64,000 nucleotides of DNA, from NCBI RefSeq assembly GCF_040459645.1, contig NZ_JARVHQ010000002.1, forward strand, positions 1 through 64,000, written 5' to 3'. This DNA is from Bacillus cereus group sp. RP43 (GTDB lineage Bacteria; Bacillota; Bacilli; Bacillales; Bacillaceae_G). The position numbers were made by a program, and so were the translations under genes. Positions 45,945 through 52,676 of the stretch are shown here, piece after piece. The notes below the pieces were generated by a model. It worked only from the letters and a program-made list of their open reading frames with translations, was not told where the DNA came from and ran no database searches. Positions within the stretch are counted from its first letter, which is position 1. Each line of letters opens with the position of its first letter.

Positions 45945-46235
45945 ATGAAAAAATTAGTAAGTGGTCTTTTATTATCCACAGTATTTATTTTTAATGTTTT
46001 AGTAGGTACATATGATAATATTGATTTTTTTGCAGAAGAACTACCTGATTACGCACAGCAATCAACTACGTACGCAGAAGAACTACCTGACTACGCACAG
46101 CAATCAACTACGTACGCAGAAGAACTACCTGACTACGCACAGCAATCAACTACGTACGCAGAAGAACTACCTGACTACGCACAGCAATCAACTACATACG
46201 CAGAAGAACTACCTGACTATAAAAACGTTTATTAA
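45945..46235 (+). CDS. Tandem-repeat signalling peptide precursor
   Basis: 96 residues. A lysine start and hydrophobic stretch (MKKLVSGLLLSTVFIFNVL) form a Sec signal. Then come four identical 14-residue units, AEELPDYAQQSTTY, and a fifth ending AEELPDYKNVY. The ELPDY core is of a size and type with PapR and NprX peptides (PapR contains a similar acidic-Leu-Pro-aromatic pattern), but here one precursor carries five copies. SD TAGGAGGC; the gene starts 11 bases after the receptor stop, so both share one transcript. Release would need cleavage around each core; the exact mature peptide cannot be read from sequence. Confidence 0.87.
   Translation: MKKLVSGLLLSTVFIFNVLVGTYDNIDFFAEELPDYAQQSTTYAEELPDYAQQSTTYAEELPDYAQQSTTYAEELPDYAQQSTTYAEELPDYKNVY
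46032..46232 (+). repeat. 42-bp tandem repeat inside the pheromone gene
   Basis: Units at 46032, 46074, 46116 and 46158 are 42 bases each, with a partial fifth from 46200. They differ at only a few positions (for example GATTAC against GACTAC in the first unit). Near identity at DNA level suggests recent amplification or active homogenisation, so copy number may differ among strains. Confidence 0.95.
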
Positions 46236-46322
46236 AGTACATAAAGCTAAAAAACAAAAAAGGGCTTCTATCTCGAGGTCCTTATATTAAAGTGAAAATA
46301 AGATTATTGCTATTCGTTTAAG

Positions 46323-46505
46323 GGTTCTGGTAAAAATATTTAACAAGGAACAAACTAACAGCAGATTTCTAATGAAATCATACCTTATGTTATTAGTCCA
46401 AACACTTGATGAATGAAATTCTTCTAATTTTGGACAAACTGGTTTTGTAAATCAATCTGTCCCCTTTTCATCATATGCATATCTCCAATATTAGAGGGAA
46501 CGAAG
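46323..46505 (-). pseudogene. IS6-family 3'-end relic, minus orientation
   Basis: GGTTCTGGTAAAAAT at 46323 matches the outer end of the IS at 50265-51127 read from its right side. The bases to about 46505 match the complement of the transposase 3' end (for example CTAATTTTGGACAAACTGG against CTGATTTTGGACAGACTGG). It has no open frame left and is truncated. Confidence 0.65.
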
Positions 46506-46599
46506 ATACATGACAATTGATTAAAATATTATACTAGATCATGAACTATGAAATAAATGTTTAGATAAACCAAAATAGCAGGAGAAAAGTCCCTTTAAA

Positions 46600-47404
46600 T
46601 GTTTGAAGTGCACGCCAATTGTGAGACACAGTCTAACAATTGGAGGTGCACTTTTTTTGACTAAATTTTCTTCAAATGACAAAATACAAGCAGTCAAACG
46701 ATATGAAATTTCAGGTGAAAAAGCTTTTGAAAAACGCTATACATCCTACTCTTTCGAGTTTAAACTAGATGTACTTCATTCTATGAATGAGCAAGGAACA
46801 TCTATCAGGGAAACGGCGGCACTTTTCAATATTCCTTCTTGCGAAACACTTCGAAAATGGAAAGTAGCTTATGAAACAGGAGGATTGAATGCCCTAAAAT
46901 AAAAGAAAAAGGGGCGTCCATCCATGGAAAAGAAAAAAACAAGTACAACTAAAGGACAAAATCTAGTAGAAGGTTCAATAGAGGCACTACAAGCGGAAAA
47001 TGAACGTTTACGCATGGAAAATGCATATTTAAAAAAGTTGAATGCCATAGTTCAAAACAAGAGGAAATCACAAAACAAAACAAAACAAAGCACAAGTAGT
47101 CTACGAGTTAAGGCATGACTTTCCTGTAAAGGAACTACTTCAACTAGCAGATATTCCACGTAGCACGTACTACTATTGGGTAAAATAATTTAATCGTCCG
47201 GATAAAAACGCCGGAGCTCAAAGAGCTCATTCAAGCTATTTACGAGGAACATGAGGGTCTTTATGGTTATCGTCGTATTCGCGGTGAGCTGATAAACCGA
47301 GGGCATAAAGTAAATCATAAAAAAGTATATCGTTTGATGAACGAATTAGGTTTAAAATGCCTCGTTCGTATGAAAAAATATCGTTCTTATAAAGGCACAG
47401 AATG
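46600..47404 (+). pseudogene. IS3-family element remnant (orfA/orfB fragments)
   Basis: Frame 46603-46902 contains an OrfA helix-turn-helix (YSFEFKLDVLHSMNEQGTSIRETAALFNI, here split for length at GTS). Frame 46924-47118 has the coiled-coil end of OrfA (LQAENERLRMENAYLKKL). A third frame, from about 47090, reads the N-terminus of OrfB (HDFPVKELLQLADI; GLYGYRRIRGEL; GHKVNHKKVYRLMNELGL), interrupted by frameshifts and a stop, and ends at about 47404 before the catalytic domain. It is an IS150-like element, truncated and inactive. Confidence 0.8.
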
Positions 47405-47560
47405 AAGAAAGTAATTTCTTAATACAAAAGATTTACAGAGCATAGTAAAGAAATAAGGAAGTCCTCACATTTTTTTCGTAAGCTAATTTAGGTTATTGTG
47501 ACATAAACATGATGACTTCTCCGATAGGTAAGGCATTTTAAAATATCTAATAGGGATTCA

Positions 47561-47599
47561 AAGGGACAACTCCTAATTAACTTTGAGGAATTGTCCCTT
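47561..47599. terminator. Hairpin downstream of the serine peptidase gene
   Basis: AAGGGACAA (47561-47569) pairs with TTGTCCCTT (47591-47599), with CTCC/GGAA extending the stem. It lies 17 bases past the stop of the minus-strand peptidase gene and is likely its terminator, though the T-run is poor. The bases 47405-47560 hold no gene. Confidence 0.6.
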
Positions 47600-47615
47600 G
47601 GGTTATTGAGTTCAC

Positions 47616-49055
47616 TTAGGATTGTTTAAATGAAATATATATTGATAATAAACCATTCAAAGTTAAGAAGGTAACCATGATTCTAATAAGTAGTGCAATA
47701 TCAGCAGCAAATATCTTTATTGAATACCATGGAGATCCTGTACTATAAATTAGTAATGGAATGATAGTAATAGATATAACTAAAAATATAATTCCGGAGA
47801 TACGCCATAAGCTTCTATTACGAATCTTTCCTGATTTGACCTTTACTAATTGATAAATAAACTTTATAAAAAGTAAGCATAATATTCCTATCATAGTCAG
47901 TTGTATAATAGGGGGGGATTTAGGTACATTAACAGGCTCTTTCCCAGTTAAAATATTGATAATCCCTTGCTTCAGGTGTATAAGTGGCTCTTCCTCTAAA
48001 ATATGATTTTTATTAGTAAGAATCACACCTCCCCAACCCGTTTCTGGTATAAAGAATACTTCTGCATGTGAATCAGAAGTTGATCCTGAATGCCATATTA
48101 TTTCTTCTTTAGAATTTGGACTTGAGATTCTTACACCAAGACCATAATATCGATTTTCACCAGTTTGAACATAAGGCGATAAATAAAGATTCATAGTATT
48201 TTCACTTAAAAAATTGTTACTCTTGCGCTGACTAAGTAATTTAATATACTGGAACATATCTGTCGTACTTGCAGTTATGTATCCATATGGTGCGCCTCCA
48301 TTATCATATGTTACTGAACTTTTTCGAGGAATCCCTAACCAAGACTGATATCCGGCTAAATATCCTTTTTCATATGCGGCATCATTTTCAGCTGCGGCAC
48401 TCCTCATACCTAATGGCAGAAACACTTTTTGTTTCATATATTCAGAATACGGTTGATTGGAAACCTCTTCCATTAGAGCACCAAGAATCAAGTAATTGGC
48501 ATTACTATATTGATGCTTTTCTCCTGGTATGGCAGTCAGCTTAACTTTCGATAAACTTTCTACATTTTTCTTTATAGCACCCAAATCTTTAGATTCTCTA
48601 TCTGATATAGATAAGCCAGAATAAGTACTTATCCCGCTTGTTTGCGTAAGTAAATGTTTAATTGTTATTTGGGATGCTGCTTTTTTATCTTTAAGCGTAA
48701 ACCACGGAATATACTTTTGGACAGGATCATCTAAATGAACGGTACCTTCTTCAATTAATCTCATTATGGCTAAGCCTGTTAATGATTTACTTATCGATCC
48801 TATTGTAAAGGGAGTTTCAGCGGTTACTTTTTCTTCAGATTCTCCCGTTACACCCCATGACTTAGAATAAAAAATATCATTCTTATGAACAATAGCAATA
48901 GAAGCTCCTGGAATCCGATGTTCTTCTAAAAAATTTTCGACATAGCTGTCTATGGTACTTTTAATATCTTGTTCGGCGAATACATGCGAGGTTGGTAAAA
49001 ACAAAATAAACACATTAAATAATAAGCACACAATTGTAGCTTTTATCATTTTCAT
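47616..49055 (-). CDS. Membrane-anchored class C beta-lactamase-fold serine peptidase (ClbP/XcnG-like layout)
   Basis: 479 residues. Signal peptide of about 27 residues (…PTSHVFA). Serine hydrolase domain with SISK (Ser87, Lys90), YSN (Tyr183) and HSG (about 322). Three C-terminal transmembrane helices follow (about 384-405, 418-439, 447-475). ClbP and XcnG, which remove an N-acyl-D-Asn cap from precolibactin and prexenocoumacin outside the membrane, have the same order: signal, SxxK/Y domain, three C-terminal helices. NRPS 1 of this locus is an acylating C-A-T-E module, the type that builds such a cap. That makes prodrug activation attractive, but other Bacillus serine hydrolases share this shape and the distance to the NRPS genes is large. 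Confidence 0.8.
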   Translation of the reverse strand: MKMIKATIVCLLFNVFILFLPTSHVFAEQDIKSTIDSYVENFLEEHRIPGASIAIVHKNDIFYSKSWGVTGESEEKVTAETPFTIGSISKSLTGLAIMRLIEEGTVHLDDPVQKYIPWFTLKDKKAASQITIKHLLTQTSGISTYSGLSISDRESKDLGAIKKNVESLSKVKLTAIPGEKHQYSNANYLILGALMEEVSNQPYSEYMKQKVFLPLGMRSAAAENDAAYEKGYLAGYQSWLGIPRKSSVTYDNGGAPYGYITASTTDMFQYIKLLSQRKSNNFLSENTMNLYLSPYVQTGENRYYGLGVRISSPNSKEEIIWHSGSTSDSHAEVFFIPETGWGGVILTNKNHILEEEPLIHLKQGIINILTGKEPVNVPKSPPIIQLTMIGILCLLFIKFIYQLVKVKSGKIRNRSLWRISGIIFLVISITIIPLLIYSTGSPWYSIKIFAADIALLIRIMVTFLTLNGLLSIYISFKQS

Positions 49056-49064
49056 TTTATTTCA

Positions 49065-49440
49065 CCTGTTTAAATTTATTTTTCGTATATAAAACATTAC
49101 AAATATGGAGACTAACAAGGAAGTAGAAAAGCTAATGAACATTAGTAAGAAGTTCCACCATGAATTATCTGATATCTGATAAAAGATATTATAATCGAAC
49201 GAACTGTTAGTATTTAGTGGATTAAAGGACTCTGTTAAAAACATTGATAGTATTAGTTGCAAACCGTGATAAGTAACAATTGAAGTAAATAACCCTATTA
49301 GAAATAAAATTCCCGTTCCATCTTTGGATTTCCGGATGTTTTTTATTTCAGAATGAAGGTCTATTCCAATAATCTCAAAAAAAACTTTGAAAATTGTTTT
49401 TTTGATGGTCGATTGGATATTTGTTTCAAATCTTCTCCTT
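49065..49440 (-). pseudogene. Decayed HAAS-type membrane protein gene
   Basis: The intact 3' part (from 49262) matches the end of the HAAS protein at 37896-38417: SNYLWWNLLFISINV there, SDNSWWNFLLMFISF here. Upstream in another frame the pieces IKNIRKSKDGTGILFLIG and TYHGLQLILS match its first transmembrane helix. The N-terminal domain is gone. With the broken PadR gene before it, this is a second, dead copy of the PadR/HAAS pair. Confidence 0.7.
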
Positions 49441-49445
49441 TCGAA

Positions 49446-49765
49446 CTATTTTGAAGTAAGGATTTTATATCCTTTTGTAATTCTAACCACGCTCTGATTA
49501 TTTTTTGAAGATACATTTTTAAAATTTATTTCATAATAAACTCTAACCTTGCCGTTTTTCGTCATTTCACGATAAGTATTAACGCACTCTTGGTCTTTGA
49601 GATTAATTAGAATAGGATAAATGTTGCTCATTCCTTTCAATTTTAAATTGTGTTCTTCTAATTCCTTAATAATTTCATAACCATCGCTTTTTTCCTTTGA
49701 CAAAATAGATAATACAAACATTTCTAAATGACTTTTAATTAAACTTGTTCTATCTATAGGTTAAA
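49446..49765 (-). pseudogene. Decayed PadR-family regulator gene
   Basis: It reads DRTSLIKSHLEMFVLSIL and KGMSNIYPIL like the intact PadR at 38407. The expected start codon is ATA instead of ATG. After YYEIN the frame shifts: the dimerisation helix (LQKIIRAWLELQKDIKSLL) is in a different frame from the N-terminal part. An internal ATG (49721) could give only a 91-residue truncated form. Together these changes indicate loss of function. Confidence 0.75.
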
Positions 49766-49773
49766 TTTAACAA

Positions 49774-49802
49774 AAGTATATATTTATTTCAAGTATATAC
49801 TT
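49774..49802. promoter_or_regulatory. Inverted repeat upstream of the decayed PadR gene
   Basis: AAGTATATA (49774-49782) and TATATACTT (49794-49802) form a perfect 9-bp inverted repeat with 11 bases between. The form and position are those of a PadR operator left over from the pair now decayed. The intact PadR might still bind it. Confidence 0.5.
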
Positions 49803-49909
49803 TGAATAAAAGTAAAATAGAATAAGTACCAAATTCTAACAAAAGAGTTAAAAACTCATCCATTACATATTTAATAGAGGTAAAGAATGGTGTATACAAG
49901 CCAAAAGTT

Positions 49910-50245
49910 ATGCATAATTGGAAAATTACTGGTGTAGATACACATTCTTCAGAGCATAAGGCTGTAGTGAATCTTATAAATAAAGAAATTTTAGAAATTC
50001 CAAAAACAGAAGATGGAAAATATACAAATATAGCATCTATAAATACTAAAGATTCAATTACAAAAGAAGAGATTGTAGCACTCTCTCAAAAAGCTAATAT
50101 TAATCTGAATCAGTTTAATCATGTAAAAACAAAAGGTGAATTTTACAAAAAACTTAATAAGATTATTAAAAAAAATAAGAAAAATGGTTTTGGTGCAAAA
50201 AATCTATCAACCTTAGACATACTGCTACTCTACAAAGGTGTGTGA
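49910..50245 (+). CDS. Small lysine-rich protein of unknown function, C-terminus replaced by IS-derived sequence
   Basis: 111 residues. The first 92 residues (MHNWKITGVDTHSSEHKAV to KKNKKN) are lysine-rich and mostly helical, with no recognised family. The last 19 (GFGAKNLSTLDILLLYKGV) are encoded by a decayed IS6-family left end starting at 50186, so the original C-terminus is lost. No convincing SD precedes the ATG. A functional product is doubtful. Confidence 0.4.
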   Translation: MHNWKITGVDTHSSEHKAVVNLINKEILEIPKTEDGKYTNIASINTKDSITKEEIVALSQKANINLNQFNHVKTKGEFYKKLNKIIKKNKKNGFGAKNLSTLDILLLYKGV

Positions 50246-50264
50246 TCGGTATGGAAACAAGTTG
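50186..50264 (+). pseudogene. Decayed IS6-family left-end fragment
   Basis: GGTTTTGGTGCAAAAA, then TTAGACATACTG, then GTGTGATCGGTATGGAAA align in order with the left end of the adjacent intact IS. The old fragment stops where the new copy begins at 50265. The fresh IS probably inserted into or recombined with the older one. Confidence 0.7.
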
Positions 50265-51127
50265 GGTTCTGGTGCAAAAACTTCAGGACAATTGCAATGA
50301 ATCTATAAATCTTGGACATACTGTTACTATTACTTTAGAAAGTGTGCGTGATTGGTATGGAAAAGGAAAATGTATTCAAATGGAAGCATTATCAGCCTGA
50401 TATTATTTTGTTAACGGTAAGATGGTACCTACGGTACAACCTCAGTTTTCGTGATTTGGTGGAAATGCTAGAAGAACGGGGTTTATCCATTTCTCATACA
50501 ACGATTATGCGTTGGGTTCATCAGTATGGTTCTGAATTGGATAAACGAATCCGTCGTCACCCCAAACAAACAAATGATTCTTGGAGAATCGATGAAACCT
50601 ATATGAAAGTAAAAGGTCAATGGATGTATCTGTATCGTGCTGTTGATTCGAAAGGAAACACAATTGATTTTTTCCTAAACAAAACAAGAGACCAGAAGGC
50701 AGCAAAGCGCTTTTTCAAGAAAGCTTTGCGGTCTTTTCATGTTTCAAAGCCACGTGTTATAACAGTCGATAAGAACCCGGCTTATCCTATAGCAATTGAA
50801 CAGTTAAAAAAAGAAAAAAGCATACCTGATGGTATGCAACTTAGACAACAAAAGTACTTGAATAACATAGTAGAACAAGATCAGCGCTTTATAAAGAAGC
50901 GAATCCGTTCCATGCTAGGGTTCAAATGTTTTGACACAGCTACATCCATTCTTTCTGGAGTAGAAGCCATGCATATGATTAAAAAAGAACAGCTTAATTT
51001 ACGGGACCAGTCTGTCCAAAATCAGAAAGAATTCATCCATCAATTGTTTGGACTTTCAGCATAAGATACGATTTCGTTAGGAATATATGCGCTTTATTCT
51101 CTTTTGTTTTATTTTTGCACCAGAACC
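50265..51127 (+). mobile_element. IS6-family (IS240-like) insertion sequence, right copy
   Basis: 863 bp, terminal inverted repeats GGTTCTGGTGCAAAAA and complement. Transposase intact. The right outer flank is CAAATAAC (51128-51135), identical to the base string left of copy 1. It forms the right border of the 49.7-kb composite. Confidence 0.95.
50357..51064 (+). CDS. IS6-family DDE transposase, intact
   Basis: 235 residues from the ATG at 50357, the usual start for IS240-type enzymes (MEKENVFKWKHYQP); an upstream GTG at 50342 would add five residues. N-terminal helix-turn-helix (FRDLVEMLEERGLSISHTT) and the DDE catalytic residues in WRIDETYMKV, TVDKNPAYP and VEQDQRFIKKR. It performs copy-in cointegrate formation between the IS and a target with an 8-bp duplication, and could act on both IS copies here. 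Confidence 0.95.
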   Translation: MEKENVFKWKHYQPDIILLTVRWYLRYNLSFRDLVEMLEERGLSISHTTIMRWVHQYGSELDKRIRRHPKQTNDSWRIDETYMKVKGQWMYLYRAVDSKGNTIDFFLNKTRDQKAAKRFFKKALRSFHVSKPRVITVDKNPAYPIAIEQLKKEKSIPDGMQLRQQKYLNNIVEQDQRFIKKRIRSMLGFKCFDTATSILSGVEAMHMIKKEQLNLRDQSVQNQKEFIHQLFGLSA

Positions 51128-51171
51128 CAAATAACCTTGCTGTATATGATTATTTTGAGCAAGGCTATTTG
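51128..51171. repeat. Hairpin at the transposon target site, including the right TSD
   Basis: CAAATAACCTTGCT (51128-51141) and AGCAAGGCTATTTG (51158-51171) pair with one mismatch around a 16-base AT-rich loop. The first 8 bases are the target-site duplication, so the composite entered one arm of a terminator-like hairpin located past the stop of the minus-strand gene at 51193. Insertion there would not break a coding sequence. Confidence 0.75.
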
Positions 51172-51192
51172 TCATTGGATTTTTTTAAAAAT

Positions 51193-52158
51193 TTAGCTGT
51201 TCTCTTCTAAAAAGTTAAAGAAAATAAACTTACGATTATTATTTGCACCCAAAAGCGAGCTTGTCCTTTGGGTATTACGTTTTCTACGTTCTTGATTCTG
51301 TTTAGATTTTTGATTAAACATCTTTATGAAATGCGCAGGATTGCTGATTTCAGCTTTATTAAATTGAAACCATTGCATGCATTCTTCTATATCCCATCTT
51401 GTGTAGCGATCGATATCAGGTGGCAGTCTTAAAGCAATAATATATGCATCATTTTCGGAAAGATATGTTAGTTCTTGACTCAAAATGTAATAATATGCTT
51501 TTTTCTGATCATCACTTAAGTAATCGTTTAAGTCATTTAATCTGTTATTATCTTCTTTTGATTCAATACTTGAATTTGGTTTGACTTGCTTTTCTATGCT
51601 GAAAAGGTCTATAGAAGATGAAGATTTTATAATTTTCTTGATATCTTTATGATTAGATACAACACGCTTCTTACTGTACTTGTTTTTTAAAAAGTTAATA
51701 AAAGTAGAGCAGACATCAATTGTTAAAGCCCATTTTACCTTAAAGTATTCAATAATCTTCAAATAATTATTATGTATGGTTAAAATGTAAATGGAAGGGG
51801 CAATCCTACCATGACGTCTTACTTTAATTTGCTGGCATATATCAAAATCTTGCAGCCAATTTAACACATAGTTAATAAGGGGCTTTGAAATACCCGATTT
51901 TTTGCTGATATAATCTTGCTTTACCTGAGAATACCCTTCTTGTACTAAATATGATAAAACTGTTTCTAAAGCTTCATACTTACGTTTGGTGAGGTAATCC
52001 TTTGTAGTGACACCTTTATATTCTAGGACTATACTATCAATATAAGTAATAACTTTCTTAATTGATTCATTAATAGCTCCAGTTTTTTTAGATAAGTGTT
52101 TGATATGGGGACTTAGTTCCACTTTTGCTCGACTGAGCAAAAAGTTGTGTAATAACAC
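51193..52158 (-). CDS. Winged-helix DNA-binding protein, possible plasmid replication or control protein
   Basis: 321 residues. Residues about 55-145 look like a winged helix-turn-helix: YEALETVLSYLVQEGY, DYISKKSGISKPLINYVLNWL, then a wing KVRRHGRIAPSIYIL. The middle (about 170-205) is Lys/Ser-rich and probably disordered. The C-terminal domain (about 210-300) is helical, with Trp-rich RWDIEECMQWFQF. I do not recognise a named family. It is the last gene of the recipient backbone before the transposon and lies across a divergent, repeat-rich intergenic region, a setting often seen for replication initiators. SD GGAGGG is near the ATG. Confidence 0.6.
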   Translation of the reverse strand: MLLHNFLLSRAKVELSPHIKHLSKKTGAINESIKKVITYIDSIVLEYKGVTTKDYLTKRKYEALETVLSYLVQEGYSQVKQDYISKKSGISKPLINYVLNWLQDFDICQQIKVRRHGRIAPSIYILTIHNNYLKIIEYFKVKWALTIDVCSTFINFLKNKYSKKRVVSNHKDIKKIIKSSSSIDLFSIEKQVKPNSSIESKEDNNRLNDLNDYLSDDQKKAYYYILSQELTYLSENDAYIIALRLPPDIDRYTRWDIEECMQWFQFNKAEISNPAHFIKMFNQKSKQNQERRKRNTQRTSSLLGANNNRKFIFFNFLEENS

Positions 52159-52213
52159 AGAAAAACCCTCCTAAATTCCCACCACAAATAAAAAGGAAAA
52201 CGGAGGTTTTATA

Positions 52214-52242
52214 TTCACATTGTATGTACCTTATGATATAAT
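52214..52242 (+). promoter_or_regulatory. Promoter with extended -10, flanked by an inverted repeat
   Basis: TTCACA (52214-52219), 17 bases, TATAAT (52237-52242) with TG one base before the -10. TTCACATT at 52214-52221 is complementary to AATGTGAA at 52286-52293, so an operator may overlap the promoter. The start of RNA would be near 52249, giving a leader of about 430 bases before the AimR-like gene. Confidence 0.6.
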
Positions 52243-52291
52243 TTTTACATCAAGTATGGCATTAAAGAAAAATACATACATGTATAATGTG

Positions 52292-52383
52292 AATTAAAAA
52301 CCCTATCCAGAAGAGTTTTTAATTAGTTCGAAGTTTGCCGACCTAGACTAATTAAAAACCGTGAGGTGGGGTTTTATTTTTTT
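52292..52383 (+). promoter_or_regulatory. Attenuator-like leader with competing arms
   Basis: Arm 1 AATTAAAAACC (52292-52302), arm 2 GTTTTTAATTAGT (52315-52327), arm 3 ACTAATTAAAAACC (52347-52360), arm 4 GGGGTTTT (52368-52375) followed by ATTTTTTT. Arms 1:2, 2:3 (13-bp perfect) and 3:4 can pair in turn. Arm 3:4 with its T-run is terminator-like, and 2:3 would prevent it. This resembles the countertranscript-driven attenuators of pIP501/pAMbeta1-type plasmids in form only. From 52384 to 52676 no gene was found. Confidence 0.45.
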
Positions 52384-52624
52384 ATATAAATTTAATATTG
52401 GTATCATTAATTGAAGCAACTTTGTTATAAGTAATTTATCATGTCTCTGTTAACTATTTTACACATATTTTTTGGTATTTCAACTGAATTTAGGTTAGAA
52501 ATCCGGAAAGGGAATGCGTTTAATTAATTGATAATTCAGAAAAATATATATAAATATAGAAAAGTATATATTGGAACGAAAGTTTCACTAGTATCTGGTA
52601 GAATGTATTTACAGAATATTCTAC

Positions 52625-52646
52625 ATATATAGGTTTTCCTATATAT
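52625..52646. repeat. Inverted repeat just before the AimR-like gene
   Basis: ATATATAGG and CCTATATAT flank TTTT, a perfect 9-bp inverted repeat about 10 bases before the SD-like AAGAGGATG. A half-site TGGAAC of the candidate AimR operator is also present at 52573-52578. It may be an operator or an RNA hairpin that limits translation. Confidence 0.4.
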
Positions 52647-52676
52647 TAGCATTTCAAGAGGATGTGAGAATATACC

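Larger units (their letters stand above)
1405..51127. mobile_element. 49.7-kb IS6-bounded pseudo-compound transposon
   Basis: Two near-identical IS copies in direct orientation flank about 48 kb of cargo, and identical 8-bp sequences (CAAATAAC) lie immediately outside the two outer ends. IS6-family replicative transposition of a circular donor carrying one IS into a target gives exactly this target-TSD-IS-donor-IS-TSD-target structure. The inner flanks (2267-2274 and 50257-50264) do not match each other, as expected for the old site of the single IS in the donor. The cargo holds the peptide-synthetase locus, exporters, peptidase and a peptide-receptor pair. Confidence 0.8.

Noticed and set aside
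46032..46232. Possible CRISPR-like array
   Set aside because: The repeats are contiguous, without spacers, and in frame in a coding sequence.
46012..46290. Second-frame open stretch through the pheromone repeats
   Set aside because: The 42-bp unit has no stop in this frame, so it stays open by repetition. The other frame has the SD, signal peptide and sensible product.
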